Assembly (NCBI RefSeq): GCF_017875235.1
Contig: NZ_JAGGMI010000002.1
Coordinates: forward strand, 496,001-560,000
Length of the DNA stretch: 64,000 nucleotides
Direction: 5' to 3'
From: Asticcacaulis solisilvae
GTDB taxonomy: Bacteria; Pseudomonadota; Alphaproteobacteria; Caulobacterales; Caulobacteraceae
Part shown: positions 16,565-25,311 of the stretch, in pieces
Numbering within the stretch: position 1 is the stretch's first letter
Layout: every line of letters starts with the position of its first letter
Notes under the pieces: generated by a model
What the model was told of the DNA's origin: nothing
Seen by the model: the letters and a program-made list of their open reading frames with translations, nothing else
Databases searched by the model: none
Position numbers and translations under genes: made by a program

Positions 16565-17451
16565 TGCGTTCCTTCCTCCCTCTCCTCGCCGTGGGGGCCT
16601 TCCTGGCCCTGACCGGATGCGACGACGTCCCGGGCATGAACACCGGCGACAGCAGCGCGTCGGCGTCCGAGTCCGTCAGCGAAACGGCCAGCGAGACCGC
16701 TTCGGAAATGGCCTCGGAATCTGCGTCTGAGTCCGCTTCGTCGTCCTCGTCGATCGCCAGGGTCGAGTTCCCGTACAATCCGGCGACGCAACTGGCCTCC
16801 GGATCGGGCCAGGGCTATACCGACACGTCGAACTGGGCGCCCGGCATCTGCTTCCCGATCGCCGGTCTCGCCTACGCCAACAGCCAGGTCTATCGCCCGG
16901 GCGGCAGTCATTATCCGACCCAGTCCGCGACCAACCACGGCTCTCAGTGCGATTCCATGAACTACGCCTATCCGTGGTCCGACAATTTCTGCGAAAGCCG
17001 GTCGTGGTCGAACGTTATGTGCAAGACAGGCCAGGGTCACCAGGGCCAGGACATCCGTCCAGCGACCTGCAAGTCGAACCTGCACTGGGCCGTCGCGGCC
17101 GAGGATGGTGTCATCACCCAGGTCGGCTCCTATACCGTTGCCCTGACCGGCAGCGGCAGTCCGCACCGCATCTATCGCTACCTGCACCTTCAATCGAGCT
17201 CGCTGAAGGTCGCGGTCGGCGATGAGGTCAAGCGCGGCCAGAAGATCGGCCTGGTGTCCAACAATCTCGGCACCTCCAATGGCGTGCCGCAGTACACCAC
17301 CATCCACCTGCACTTCGAAGTGCGTATCGCCCAGTCCGAAACCCTGTCGAACGGTACGGTGCTGACGGCCAACACCTTCGTGCCGCCGTACAACGCCCTG
17401 GTCGACGCCTATTCGCGCAGCCTGGCGGGCGACTGTCCGGTCGTGGAATAG
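16564..17451 (+). CDS. M23-family metallopeptidase lipoprotein
   Basis: 295 residues. A lipobox (LALTGC) is followed by a 40-residue Ser/Glu/Ala/Thr repeat tether. The M23 domain (about 150-275) keeps both metal motifs: GHQGQDIRP (HxxxD) and IHLHFEVRI (HxH). It is therefore probably an active peptidoglycan endopeptidase, unlike the degenerate LysM/M23 protein at 1023-2222. Several cysteines occur before the domain. Translationally coupled to the preceding gene. Confidence 0.87.
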   Translation: MRSFLPLLAVGAFLALTGCDDVPGMNTGDSSASASESVSETASETASEMASESASESASSSSSIARVEFPYNPATQLASGSGQGYTDTSNWAPGICFPIAGLAYANSQVYRPGGSHYPTQSATNHGSQCDSMNYAYPWSDNFCESRSWSNVMCKTGQGHQGQDIRPATCKSNLHWAVAAEDGVITQVGSYTVALTGSGSPHRIYRYLHLQSSSLKVAVGDEVKRGQKIGLVSNNLGTSNGVPQYTTIHLHFEVRIAQSETLSNGTVLTANTFVPPYNALVDAYSRSLAGDCPVVE

Positions 17452-17546
17452 CCCAGGTCCACATGGTCGAACCTCCCCCTCATGCAACCGAGGGGGATTT
17501 GCTTTTGGCTTGCCTCCTACGCCGTATTGCGCCAAAGCAACCGCCT

Positions 17547-18179
17547 ATGAGCAAAACGACACCCGGCCAGATCACGCCCCTGTTCGTCACGGAAATCTAC
17601 CGCGCCGACATGACCGCGCGCGCCGGTTTCGAGGACTTTATCGAGGAACTGGACGATACCTGCCGCGCCATCGCCGACGAGGACGAAGCCGGGCAAAACT
17701 GGTCGCAGCAGAAGGCCTATCTCGGCTACACCTCCTATGCCTCGCTGAATGACCTGCCCGAACGCGCGCCGATCTTCGCCGACCTCAAGGCCTGGCTGGA
17801 CGGCCACGTCGCGGCCTTTGCCGAGACGCTTGAATACGACCTGCACGGCCGCAAGCTGAAGATGGACAGCATGTGGATCAACGTGCTGGAGCACCTCGGC
17901 ACCCATTCCGGTCATATCCACCCGCACAGCGTCATTTCCGGCACCTTCTACGTCGCCATCCCCGACGGCGCCAGTTCGCTGCGCTTCGAAGATCCGCGCC
18001 TGGCCATGATGATGAACGCGCCCTTGCGCAAACCGTCGGCGCGCCAGGACCATCAGGCCTTCCAGTCGGTGGCGCCCCAGCCCGGCACGGTGCTTCTTTG
18101 GGAAAGCTGGCTGCGCCACGAGGTGCCGATCAACCTGAGCGAAGACGTCCGCATTTCGGTGAGCTTCAACTATGCTTGA
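17547..18179 (+). CDS. Putative 2OG-Fe(II) oxygenase (TIGR02466-like)
   Basis: 210 residues. A double-stranded beta-helix oxygenase: GHIHPHSVISGTFYVAIPDG carries candidate iron ligands, WLRHEVPINLSEDVRISVSF carries the distal His and the 2-oxoglutarate Arg. From memory this layout belongs to the uncharacterised family TIGR02466. ATG 17547 is preferred; an upstream frame to 17463 lacks conservation. The 3' end overlaps the next gene by 8 nt. Confidence 0.8.
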   Translation: MSKTTPGQITPLFVTEIYRADMTARAGFEDFIEELDDTCRAIADEDEAGQNWSQQKAYLGYTSYASLNDLPERAPIFADLKAWLDGHVAAFAETLEYDLHGRKLKMDSMWINVLEHLGTHSGHIHPHSVISGTFYVAIPDGASSLRFEDPRLAMMMNAPLRKPSARQDHQAFQSVAPQPGTVLLWESWLRHEVPINLSEDVRISVSFNYA

Positions 18180-19212
18180 TCCGGTAAAGACGGCCCTGAT
18201 CGGCTATGGCTATGCCGGCAAGACCATCCACGCGCCGCTGATCCGGGCGGCGCAAGGCTTGGACCTCACCACCATCGTCTCCAGCCGCCCGGGCGACGTC
18301 CTTAACGACATGTCCGGACTGAACGTGCCGTCGACGCTCGAAAACGCGCTTAACGATCCCGACATCGAACTGGTCGTCATTGCCACGCCCAATGACATGC
18401 ACGCGCCCCAGGCCCACGCGGCGCTGGATGCCGGCAAGCACGTCGTCATCGACAAGCCGTTCGCGCTCAATGACACCCAGGCCCGCGACCTGATCGAACA
18501 CGCGCACCGGGCGGGCAAAACCCTGTCGGTTTTCCACTGCCGGCGCTGGGACAGCAATCACCTGACCTTCCGGGCGGTGCGTGAGCGCCTGGGCGACATC
18601 TACCAGTTCATCCTGCGCTATGACCGCTGGCGGCCCGTGGTGCGCGATCGCTGGCGCGAGCGCGCGGGCCCCGGTTCAGGCATCTGGTACGATCTCGGCT
18701 CGCACCTGCTCGATCAGTCGCTCGACCTGTTCGGCTGGCCGGACTGGATCAGCGCCGACATCGCCGGCCAACGGCCTGGCGCCAGCACGGACGACTATTT
18801 CCACGTGATTCTGGGCTATGGGCGCTTACGCGTAGTCCTGCACTCATCGATGATGACGGCCGCGGCCGGCCCGGTCATGGAGGCGCAAGGGTCGGGCGGC
18901 AGCTTCGTCAAGTACGGCATGGACACCCAGGAAGAGATGCTGAAGGCCGGGCGGACGCCGGGCGATGACGGCTGGGGCCTTGATCCGGTGCATGCCCGCC
19001 TTATTCCCATAACGGGTGACACGCCTGACATCCCGGAGCAGGTCGACACCCTGCCCGGCAACTATCTGGCTTATTATGAAGGCATTGCGCGCACCATCCG
19101 CGACGGCGCGCCCAATCCGGTCCCGGCCGAAGACGCGCGCAAGGTCATGCGCCTGCTCGACCTCGGTTTCCAGAGCGCCAAGCAGGGCCGCCGCCTGCCG
19201 TGTCGGGTTTAA
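18172..19212 (+). CDS. Gfo/Idh/MocA-family NAD(P)-dependent oxidoreductase
   Basis: 346 residues. N-terminal Rossmann fold (VKTALIGYGYAGKTIHAPLI), then LVVIATPNDMHAPQAHAALD and the catalytic lysine in KHVVIDKPFALNDTQA (usually EKP; DKP here), and a C-terminal alpha/beta domain with GSGIWYDLGSHLLDQSLDLF. It resembles YdgJ/YhhX-type sugar or inositol dehydrogenases; the substrate is unknown. Overlaps the oxygenase gene by 8 nt, so the two are co-translated. Confidence 0.9.
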   Translation: MLDPVKTALIGYGYAGKTIHAPLIRAAQGLDLTTIVSSRPGDVLNDMSGLNVPSTLENALNDPDIELVVIATPNDMHAPQAHAALDAGKHVVIDKPFALNDTQARDLIEHAHRAGKTLSVFHCRRWDSNHLTFRAVRERLGDIYQFILRYDRWRPVVRDRWRERAGPGSGIWYDLGSHLLDQSLDLFGWPDWISADIAGQRPGASTDDYFHVILGYGRLRVVLHSSMMTAAAGPVMEAQGSGGSFVKYGMDTQEEMLKAGRTPGDDGWGLDPVHARLIPITGDTPDIPEQVDTLPGNYLAYYEGIARTIRDGAPNPVPAEDARKVMRLLDLGFQSAKQGRRLPCRV

Positions 19213-19319
19213 GCCTTACGACAGTTCTCACGCTGCGGATTTCCAAATCGCCTTGTGATTTGGCAAGGGCGACCGCCCGCCGCCGCTCACGCGGCGAGCC
19301 ATGCGGCGCTTGAGCTCAA

Positions 19320-19949
19320 TTAAAGAGGCAGGATACGGCGCTTCTTGGAGATGTTCATGTATCCGACGCTGGCCCCCAGGCGGAAGCCGACACCGGCGCG
19401 AATCGGCGTCAGCACGACACCTTCGGCGCGCTGATAGGTCACGCCCAGGCCGCCGATAAAATAGGCCGACCCTTCGACGCCCGGATAGCGGCGATAGACG
19501 AACATCGGGTCGTTGAGGTTATAGACCAGGGTAAAGACGCGCGAAGCATTGGCGCCGGTGTCGAAGCCGATCGACGGCCCCTGCCAGTAGATGTGCGATG
19601 GCTGGGCCTGGCTCTTCATGAACAGGTTACCCTTGCCGTAACGGACGCCGACGCCAATGGCGCCCGAAGCTTCCTCGCCAGCGATATAGGCCGTCGGGTG
19701 ATCGCCATAGTCGGCGAAGATCTTTTCGACCGCGCCCCCCAGAGCTTCGACCGTCACGCCCAGGAAGTCCGAGCCGGCCTGCAGGATTTCATCGCGGTTA
19801 TAGTGCGGCGTGTCGTGATAGGGCTGCGGCTGGGCCGAAGCCGAATCCTGGCTCGTCGTCTGGCTCGCGTCCTGAGCGAGGGCCAGGCCGGGAATGGACG
19901 ACGCGGCGGCGGCCGCGAGGCTGGTTTGCAAAAAGGTCCGGCGTTCCAT
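19320..19949 (-). CDS. EipA-like envelope integrity protein (DUF1134)
   Basis: 209 residues. The N-terminus MERRTFLQTSLAAAAASS has a twin-arginine-like motif and a hydrophobic stretch ending in ALAQ. The mature domain (about 65-200) has DFLGVTVEALGGAVEKIFAD, GEEASGAIGVGVRYGKG and QGPSIGFDTGANASRVFTLV, hallmarks of DUF1134, whose Brucella/Caulobacter member EipA is a small periplasmic beta-barrel needed for envelope integrity. ATG 19949 has GAGGAG 9 nt upstream and is preferred over 19967. Monocistronic. Confidence 0.87.
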   Translation of the reverse strand: MERRTFLQTSLAAAAASSIPGLALAQDASQTTSQDSASAQPQPYHDTPHYNRDEILQAGSDFLGVTVEALGGAVEKIFADYGDHPTAYIAGEEASGAIGVGVRYGKGNLFMKSQAQPSHIYWQGPSIGFDTGANASRVFTLVYNLNDPMFVYRRYPGVEGSAYFIGGLGVTYQRAEGVVLTPIRAGVGFRLGASVGYMNISKKRRILPL

Positions 19950-20107
19950 GCGCAACTCCTCATACATCTGGAATTCAACAGCTTGTAGGAGCTTTGAGGT
20001 TAATAGGACCTGAACGAACCGTTAAACCATCACTCCCCCGTGACACGAAGGTGCCCGCCTCATATGGCGCGAATAGGGCTGCAATTGCGGCAACCCCGCC
20101 TTAATGC

Positions 20108-20449
20108 TTAACCAGGGTCCTGCGCCTTCAGCAGCTTCTTGGGCGCCTGGACGCGCCAGACGCGTCTAAGGTTTTCACGCACCCAACCGATATCGAGGCG
20201 GTCCGGCCGCGCCAGCACGCACGGCCAGTTACGGTGATGATCCGTGGTGAAAAAGGTTTCCGGGTCGGCTTCGATGAGAAAGTCGCGCTCATCGAAGTCG
20301 ACCTTGAACACCGGACAACCGTGGTCGCCATTCCAGTAGAACAGCGATTTCCTGCCAACCTTATAGGTCGGCGCCCCAAAGGCGGTCCCGACCTCGACGC
20401 CCGGCAGTTCCAGGGCCATCTGGCTTAAGGCGTCGAAGGTCAGTGTCAT
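20108..20449 (-). CDS. MmcQ/YjbR-family (DUF419) DNA-binding-like protein
   Basis: 113 residues with the CyaY-like fold signature: LELPGVEVGTAFGAPTYKVG, then PVFKVDFDERDFLIEADPET and NWPCVLARPDRLDIGWVREN. The family's function is not established. ATG 20449 has GGAGG 7 nt upstream, located inside the end of the preceding MerR-type gene, so translation is coupled. Confidence 0.85.
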   Translation of the reverse strand: MTLTFDALSQMALELPGVEVGTAFGAPTYKVGRKSLFYWNGDHGCPVFKVDFDERDFLIEADPETFFTTDHHRNWPCVLARPDRLDIGWVRENLRRVWRVQAPKKLLKAQDPG

Positions 20450-20451
20450 CC

Positions 20452-21240
20452 TCAATCCTCCGCTACGGCCTCACCGGCACGTTCGGCATGGGCTTTCATA
20501 GCCGCGACCAGCCAGTTGCAAAAGCCCTGTGCCAGGCTGTCGAACCGCGCCACGAAATCAGGGTGGCCGGCATACATATCGGCCAGTATGACATAGGCGC
20601 CTGGAGGACACGGACTGTTCCACATGTGCGCGACCCAGTTCCGGTGCGCCATAAGCAGCGGTTCAATCGTCTCGCTGTCAGACTTCAATCCGCGTTGGAA
20701 AGCATCGACCAGATCCGTTTCAATGGCTTTCAGCCGATCCATCGCTGCCTGCCGGTCGCCTTCGCTGAAACCGTCCATCCGTTTCCGGCTACTGGCGATC
20801 CAGTCGTGCGCCTGTGGGCCATACCGTTCCGCCAGCCAGGCCTCGTATTCCGCCTGCTTGGCTGGCGACTGCCAGTTGTAAAGTCCGCTGTCCTGCATGC
20901 TGTTGTCTCCATCGAGCCGCGCCAGGGTGTCATCGATGACCCGGAGCAGCGCCTGTTGGTGCTGCAGACGCTCGACCAGCCGCTCACGATGCCGGCGCAG
21001 GCTGGAGGCCACGTCGAAGTCGGCCGCGTCGACGAGACCGGAGATTTCATCGAGCGCCAGACCGAATTCGCGGTACATCAGTATCTGCTGCAAGCGATAG
21101 AGCTGTGGCTGTTCGTAGTATCTGTAGCCGTTGGTCCCGAGATAGGCAGGCTTGAGCAGGCCGATATCGTCATAGTGATGCAGGGTCCGGACCGAAATCC
21201 GGGCCAGATCAGCCAGCTGCTTGACGGTATAGCGTGTCAC
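20452..21240 (-). CDS. MerR-family regulator with TipAS antibiotic-recognition domain
   Basis: 262 residues. The N-terminal MerR winged helix (RYTVKQLADLARISVRTLHH, YDDIGLLKPAYLG, GYRYYEQPQLYRLQQILMYR) and a coiled-coil dimer helix are followed by a TipAS-like domain (about 140-250, EYEAWLAERYGPQAHDWIAS, HRNWVAHMWNSPCPPGAYVI). TipA-type proteins bind small molecules and activate resistance genes. GTG 21240 begins the conserved domain; the longer frame to 21297 is not conserved. The downstream MmcQ-like gene overlaps its stop region. Confidence 0.9.
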   Translation of the reverse strand: MTRYTVKQLADLARISVRTLHHYDDIGLLKPAYLGTNGYRYYEQPQLYRLQQILMYREFGLALDEISGLVDAADFDVASSLRRHRERLVERLQHQQALLRVIDDTLARLDGDNSMQDSGLYNWQSPAKQAEYEAWLAERYGPQAHDWIASSRKRMDGFSEGDRQAAMDRLKAIETDLVDAFQRGLKSDSETIEPLLMAHRNWVAHMWNSPCPPGAYVILADMYAGHPDFVARFDSLAQGFCNWLVAAMKAHAERAGEAVAED

Positions 21241-21317
21241 CTGTCTATCTCCGCGCCGTAAGGGAAAATCGCGCAAGACCAGGCAATAGTCTCTCACGCC
21301 GCGTGAGGGTCAACAGG

Positions 21318-22988
21318 TTATTTTATGCGATCGGCCGCCGTCGTATCGCGTGCCGCCTTGAACTCCGAGGTCGGGCGCCACTGCGGCCACTGGCGCGAAT
21401 TGGCCAGGGCGGAACCGAAGCGATAATAGAGCGTCGCGTCCTCGACCAGACCCGACAGGTCCCAGTCCGCCGACCATTCATCATCCGGCTGGTGGTAGCG
21501 CTTGGCGTTGAACTCAGCCGATATCGCCTTGCCGCGCTCAAGACCGCCATTGACCAGATCCTTGCCGGACTTGGCGACCAGCATGGGCACGCCGCGCTTG
21601 ACCAGCGGGAAGTGGTCCGAGCGGAAGAAGCCGCCAGCTTCCGGGCGGCCTTCCGGCGTAAGCACGCGCCCCTGCTCCGCCGCATAGATCTTGAAGGTGT
21701 CTTCCAGGTTCGACTGACCGGCGCCGGTGACATCGATATTGCGCGTGCGGCCAAAGGTGTCGAGCATATCGATATTGATGCCGGCGACCGTCTTCGACAG
21801 CGGATACAGCGGGTTGGACGCATAGTATTCCGAGCCCAGAAGGCCGCTTTCTTCAGCTGTGAAAGCGACAAAGACGACGCTGCGCTGCGGCTTGGTCTTT
21901 TTTGCCTGTCCTACCGCTCCGCTGCTTGAGGACGAGCCGAAAGCGCGGGCGATTTCCATGATGGTCGCGATGCCGGTGCCGTTGTCGGCGGCGCCGTTAC
22001 AAATCTTGTCCTCGGCCTCAGGCGCGCAGATGCCCAGGTGATCCCAATGGCCGGTATAGAGGATGGTTTCGTCGGGGTATTTGCTGCCTTTCAGCCGGCC
22101 GACGATGTTGTGCGTCACGATCTCGGAAGATGCGACCTTGTAGCCGCCCGACAGCGTCACATTCATCGCCACCGGCTGGAAGTCCGTCGAACGCGCCTTG
22201 ATCCTCAGATCGGCAAGATCGAGCCCCGCCGCCTTGAACAGCTTGTCGGCCGTGGCGATCGCCATCCAGCCTTCCAGTTTTGGCGACGCCACGGACGGGT
22301 CAGGCCGAACAATATCAAACTGGTCGTGGGTCCACGAATTGCGCACCGTGTCCCAGCCATAAGAGGCCGCGTCCGCATCGTGGATGATCAGCACGCCGGC
22401 CGCACCCTTTTTCGCTGCCTGCTCGTACTTATAGGTCCAGCGGCCGTAATAGGTCATGGCCTTGCCGCCGAAGGTATTGAGTTCCGGCTGGGCAAAATCC
22501 GGATCGTTCACCAGCACGACCAGGATCTTGCCCCGGACGTCCATGTCCTTGAAATCATTCCAGCCACGTTCGGGCGCTTCGACGCCATAGCCGGCAAAGA
22601 CCAGTTGCACCTTGTCGAAGCTGACATCGCCAAGCGCGCCACGCGTCGAAGCCACGATGTCCTCGCCCTGCTTGAGCTGGATCGGTCCCGACGCGGTATC
22701 GAAAGCCAGGCTGGGGTCGCTCAGCGTGAATTTGCGAAGCTTCACGGCCTGGGTCCAGCCGCCGTTCTCGCCGCCGGGCTCCAGGCCCGCCGCCTTGAAA
22801 CCTTTTGAGACGAAATCGATGACTTTTGTTTCCGCCGGCGTCGCGATGCCGCGGCCTTCGAACGTGTCGTCCGACAGCGTCTTCACATCCTTTGAAATCC
22901 GCGCGGCGCTCAACTGCGGCGCCGCCGCGGCGGCGGATGAGGCCAGCGCCAGGATGGCGACGGAGGTCAGGGCAAGGCGCTTGAACAT
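21318..22988 (-). CDS. M28-family zinc aminopeptidase with PA domain
   Basis: 556 residues with a signal peptide (to about 23). A PA insert (about 125-260) precedes the catalytic domain, where zinc ligands are visible: TGHWDHLG, GAADNGTGIATI, catalytic Glu in FTAEESGLLGSEYYA, INIDMLD and KRYHQPDDEW. It is therefore an exported bi-zinc peptidase that trims N-terminal residues from peptides. An odd Ser/Gly-rich insert (GSSSSSGAVGQAKKTKPQ) interrupts the catalytic domain near residue 355. Confidence 0.93.
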   Translation of the reverse strand: MFKRLALTSVAILALASSAAAAAPQLSAARISKDVKTLSDDTFEGRGIATPAETKVIDFVSKGFKAAGLEPGGENGGWTQAVKLRKFTLSDPSLAFDTASGPIQLKQGEDIVASTRGALGDVSFDKVQLVFAGYGVEAPERGWNDFKDMDVRGKILVVLVNDPDFAQPELNTFGGKAMTYYGRWTYKYEQAAKKGAAGVLIIHDADAASYGWDTVRNSWTHDQFDIVRPDPSVASPKLEGWMAIATADKLFKAAGLDLADLRIKARSTDFQPVAMNVTLSGGYKVASSEIVTHNIVGRLKGSKYPDETILYTGHWDHLGICAPEAEDKICNGAADNGTGIATIMEIARAFGSSSSSGAVGQAKKTKPQRSVVFVAFTAEESGLLGSEYYASNPLYPLSKTVAGINIDMLDTFGRTRNIDVTGAGQSNLEDTFKIYAAEQGRVLTPEGRPEAGGFFRSDHFPLVKRGVPMLVAKSGKDLVNGGLERGKAISAEFNAKRYHQPDDEWSADWDLSGLVEDATLYYRFGSALANSRQWPQWRPTSEFKAARDTTAADRIK

Positions 22989-23202
22989 GGAAGGCTCCGG
23001 GAAAAGGTATCAGCGGAGACTAGAGCCGCCCGCCCCCGTGTCAAGCCCAGCCGGCGCGCCTATAAATACAGAAACACTCAAATGTACACTTATATACATA
23101 AATATAATCCTAGGAAACAGATGACGAAATCGTGGCAAATCTGCGCCTAAATTCTGCAAAATCATGTTTAAACTAAGTCAAAAGTTTTTACATCTCAATA
23201 TC

Positions 23203-23231
23203 TTGAAACGACGAATACATTTACCATATCA
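23203..23231 (+). promoter_or_regulatory. Candidate promoter of the intergenic RNA
   Basis: TTGAAA, 17-bp AT-rich spacer, ATATCA. The region 23050-23230 is strikingly AT-rich for this genome. Predicted start near 23238. Confidence 0.35.
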
Positions 23232-23237
23232 CAGTTA

Positions 23238-23348
23238 CAGGGGCCGCATTGCCCTCTCATCTGGCGGCTTCTGACCTATGGCTCCAAAAGCTCATCGGTT
23301 AACTTCACCCCGGACGCATCTAGCCCACAGCGTCCGGGGTACTTTTTT
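23238..23348 (+). ncRNA. Candidate small RNA with strong intrinsic terminator
   Basis: The 441-bp gap between the M28 gene (which points away) and the SGNH gene holds a sigma70-like promoter and, about 110 nt later, a perfect terminator with no upstream plus-strand gene to serve. The predicted ~110-nt RNA begins near CAGGGGCCGCATTGCCC and has no convincing reading frame. No known RNA family recognised. The rest of the gap (22989-23200) is AT-rich and shows nothing else. Confidence 0.4.
23308..23348 (+). terminator. Strong rho-independent terminator
   Basis: CCCCGGACGC, a 12-nt loop, GCGTCCGGGG, then TACTTTTTT. A perfect 10-bp GC-rich stem. It ends the candidate small RNA at 23238. Confidence 0.9.
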
Positions 23349-23429
23349 GTGCCGCCGCAACTTGCAAATCGTGCGGCACCGGCCTACCCTCGGCCCAAGA
23401 TAGCGCTACCATAAGGCGCCGGAGGATCG

Positions 23430-24665
23430 ATGTTCAGCCCATTCCTGCGCGCCGGGCTTATTGCCCTGGCTTTGACCGCCACCGCCGCAATGCCCGTCCT
23501 GGCCAAGCCCAAGCAAAGCTGGACCGCCGCGTGGGCATCGTCGCAGATGACGCCGGACGAAAAGAACACCCTGCCCGCCGCTGACCTGACCGACGCCACC
23601 CTGCGCCAGGTCATCCGCGTCACCGCGCCCGGCAACCGTATTCGTATTCGCCTTTCCAATGCGTTCGGCACCGCGCCGGTGCGCCTGGGCGCCATCGAGG
23701 TCGCGAAGTCGGCGGCGAACGACACCGCCCGTATTCTGCCCGACACGCGCCGCGTCGTGACCTTTGCCGGCCAGACCTCGGTGACCTTGCCGGCCGGCGC
23801 CGACTACGTCTCAGATCCGATCGACCTCAGCGTCGATGGCATGACCGACCTGACGATCTCGACCTGGCAGGCCGACGCACCCGAGCGCCAGACAAGCCAC
23901 CCCGGCGCCCGCGCCCACTCCTATGTCGCCAAGGGCAATCGCGTCGCGGAAGCCGATCTGGCGGACGCACAGAAGATCACCCGCTGGTATTATGTGGCGG
24001 GCGTCGAGGTCGAGGGCAAGACCACTGGCGCGATCGTCACCTTGGGCGACTCGATCACCGATGGCTACGGCGTCCAGCCCAACACCAATGCGCGCTGGCC
24101 CGATACGCTGATCCGCCGCCTCAATGAGGCAAATATCCCATTGGCCGTGCTCAACCAGGGCATCGGCGGCAACCGTCTGCTGCTCGACGGCTCGGGCCCC
24201 AACGCCATGGCGCGGCTGGAACGCGACGTACTGGCGCAACCGGGCGTAAAATACCTGATCGTGCTGGAAGGTGTAAATGACCTCGGCACACTCACACGTG
24301 ATGCGCCGGTAACGCCCGAGGAACACACGGCCCTGGTCAACCGCCTGATCGCCAGCTACCGCCAGATCATCGACCGCGCCCACGCCCACGGCATCACCGT
24401 CTATGGCGCGACCATCCTGCCCTATGGCGGCAACAGCTATTATCACCCCGACGCCGCCAATGAAGCCGACCGTCAGGCGATCAATGCGTGGATCCGCGCG
24501 CCCGGCCATTTCGACGGCGTCATCGACTTCGACGCCCTGACGCGCGATCCTGCCAATCCGAGCATCATGAAGGCTGAGTACGATTCCGGCGATCACCTGC
24601 ACCCATCGATCGCCGGCTACAAGGCCATGGGCGAATATATCGATCTGAAACTGTTCAAAAAATAA
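23430..24665 (+). CDS. Secreted SGNH/GDSL hydrolase
   Basis: 411 residues with a signal peptide (ending VLAKP, about 25). An N-terminal beta domain (about 30-190) precedes the SGNH hydrolase: block I VTLGDSITDGYG, block II GIGGNRLL, block III EGVNDLG and block V DSGDHLHPS. It likely deacetylates or hydrolyses esters on plant polysaccharides or other extracellular carbohydrate, consistent with the nearby cellulase; substrate not determined. Confidence 0.92.
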   Translation: MFSPFLRAGLIALALTATAAMPVLAKPKQSWTAAWASSQMTPDEKNTLPAADLTDATLRQVIRVTAPGNRIRIRLSNAFGTAPVRLGAIEVAKSAANDTARILPDTRRVVTFAGQTSVTLPAGADYVSDPIDLSVDGMTDLTISTWQADAPERQTSHPGARAHSYVAKGNRVAEADLADAQKITRWYYVAGVEVEGKTTGAIVTLGDSITDGYGVQPNTNARWPDTLIRRLNEANIPLAVLNQGIGGNRLLLDGSGPNAMARLERDVLAQPGVKYLIVLEGVNDLGTLTRDAPVTPEEHTALVNRLIASYRQIIDRAHAHGITVYGATILPYGGNSYYHPDAANEADRQAINAWIRAPGHFDGVIDFDALTRDPANPSIMKAEYDSGDHLHPSIAGYKAMGEYIDLKLFKK

Positions 24666-24769
24666 CCGTCAGGACATGAAATTCTGACAATCGGCCGGCA
24701 GTTTCACATCTCAAAATAAGGTTGCGCTTTCTATTCTCACCGTGGCTGGACCGCACGCGGAGAGATCAG

Positions 24770-25309
24770 ATGCCAAAACTGCCTCGTCTTATTCTGCCTG
24801 TCATCGCGCTGGCCTTGGCTGGCTGCGCGTCCGAACCTAAAGATAACAGCGGCGTTGCCGTCTCGACGAAATTCTGGTCCCCCAAGGGTACGGTCGCCGA
24901 CACCTTGGCCGCCGACCGGTCGCGGCGGGCGTTTGATGGCGCCGCCAAGGCCGCGGGCCTCTTCGAGACCTTGTCCGGGCCGGGCCCGGTAACCGTCTTC
25001 GCGCCCGACGACAAGGCGTTCGCCGCTACCAAGCTCGAGGCCTCGCACGTCGCCGCCTGCCACGTTATCCCCGCCGACCTGACACCCAAGGTCCTGTCCG
25101 GCATGATCAAGCAGAACGGCGGCAGCTATCCGGTAATCACCACGGGCGGCTGCGTCCTGACGGCGACGCAGGTCAAGAATGTCGTCACCCTGACCGACCA
25201 GAACGGCAATGCCGCGACGCTGAAGGCAGGGCCTCAACGCCGCGGCAATGGCATGGTCTACAAGATCGACAAGGTGTTCAGCCCCGCCGGATCTTTGGCT
25301 GCCAAATAA
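24770..25309 (+). CDS. Fasciclin-domain lipoprotein
   Basis: 179 residues. The lipobox LALAGC follows a short signal peptide. A FAS1 domain (about 48-170) has FDGAAKAAGLFETLSGPGPV, TVFAPDDKAFAATK, AACHVIPADLTPKVLSGMIK and NGMVYKIDKVF. FAS1 proteins mediate adhesion or surface association. ATG 24770 is preferred because GGAGAG lies just upstream and it gives a proper signal peptide; the frame from 24722 does not. Convergent with the GH9 gene (2-nt gap). Confidence 0.87.
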   Translation: MPKLPRLILPVIALALAGCASEPKDNSGVAVSTKFWSPKGTVADTLAADRSRRAFDGAAKAAGLFETLSGPGPVTVFAPDDKAFAATKLEASHVAACHVIPADLTPKVLSGMIKQNGGSYPVITTGGCVLTATQVKNVVTLTDQNGNAATLKAGPQRRGNGMVYKIDKVFSPAGSLAAK

Positions 25310-25311
25310 AC

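Noticed and set aside
16420-17535. Minus-strand frame of 371 codons over the M23 gene
   Set aside because: The plus-strand M23 protein has lipobox and intact catalytic motifs; the minus frame is a GC-rich shadow with Arg/Gly-rich product.
23278-23402. Short ATG frame inside the candidate small RNA
   Set aside because: It crosses the terminator and gives a basic random-looking peptide; no ribosome site.
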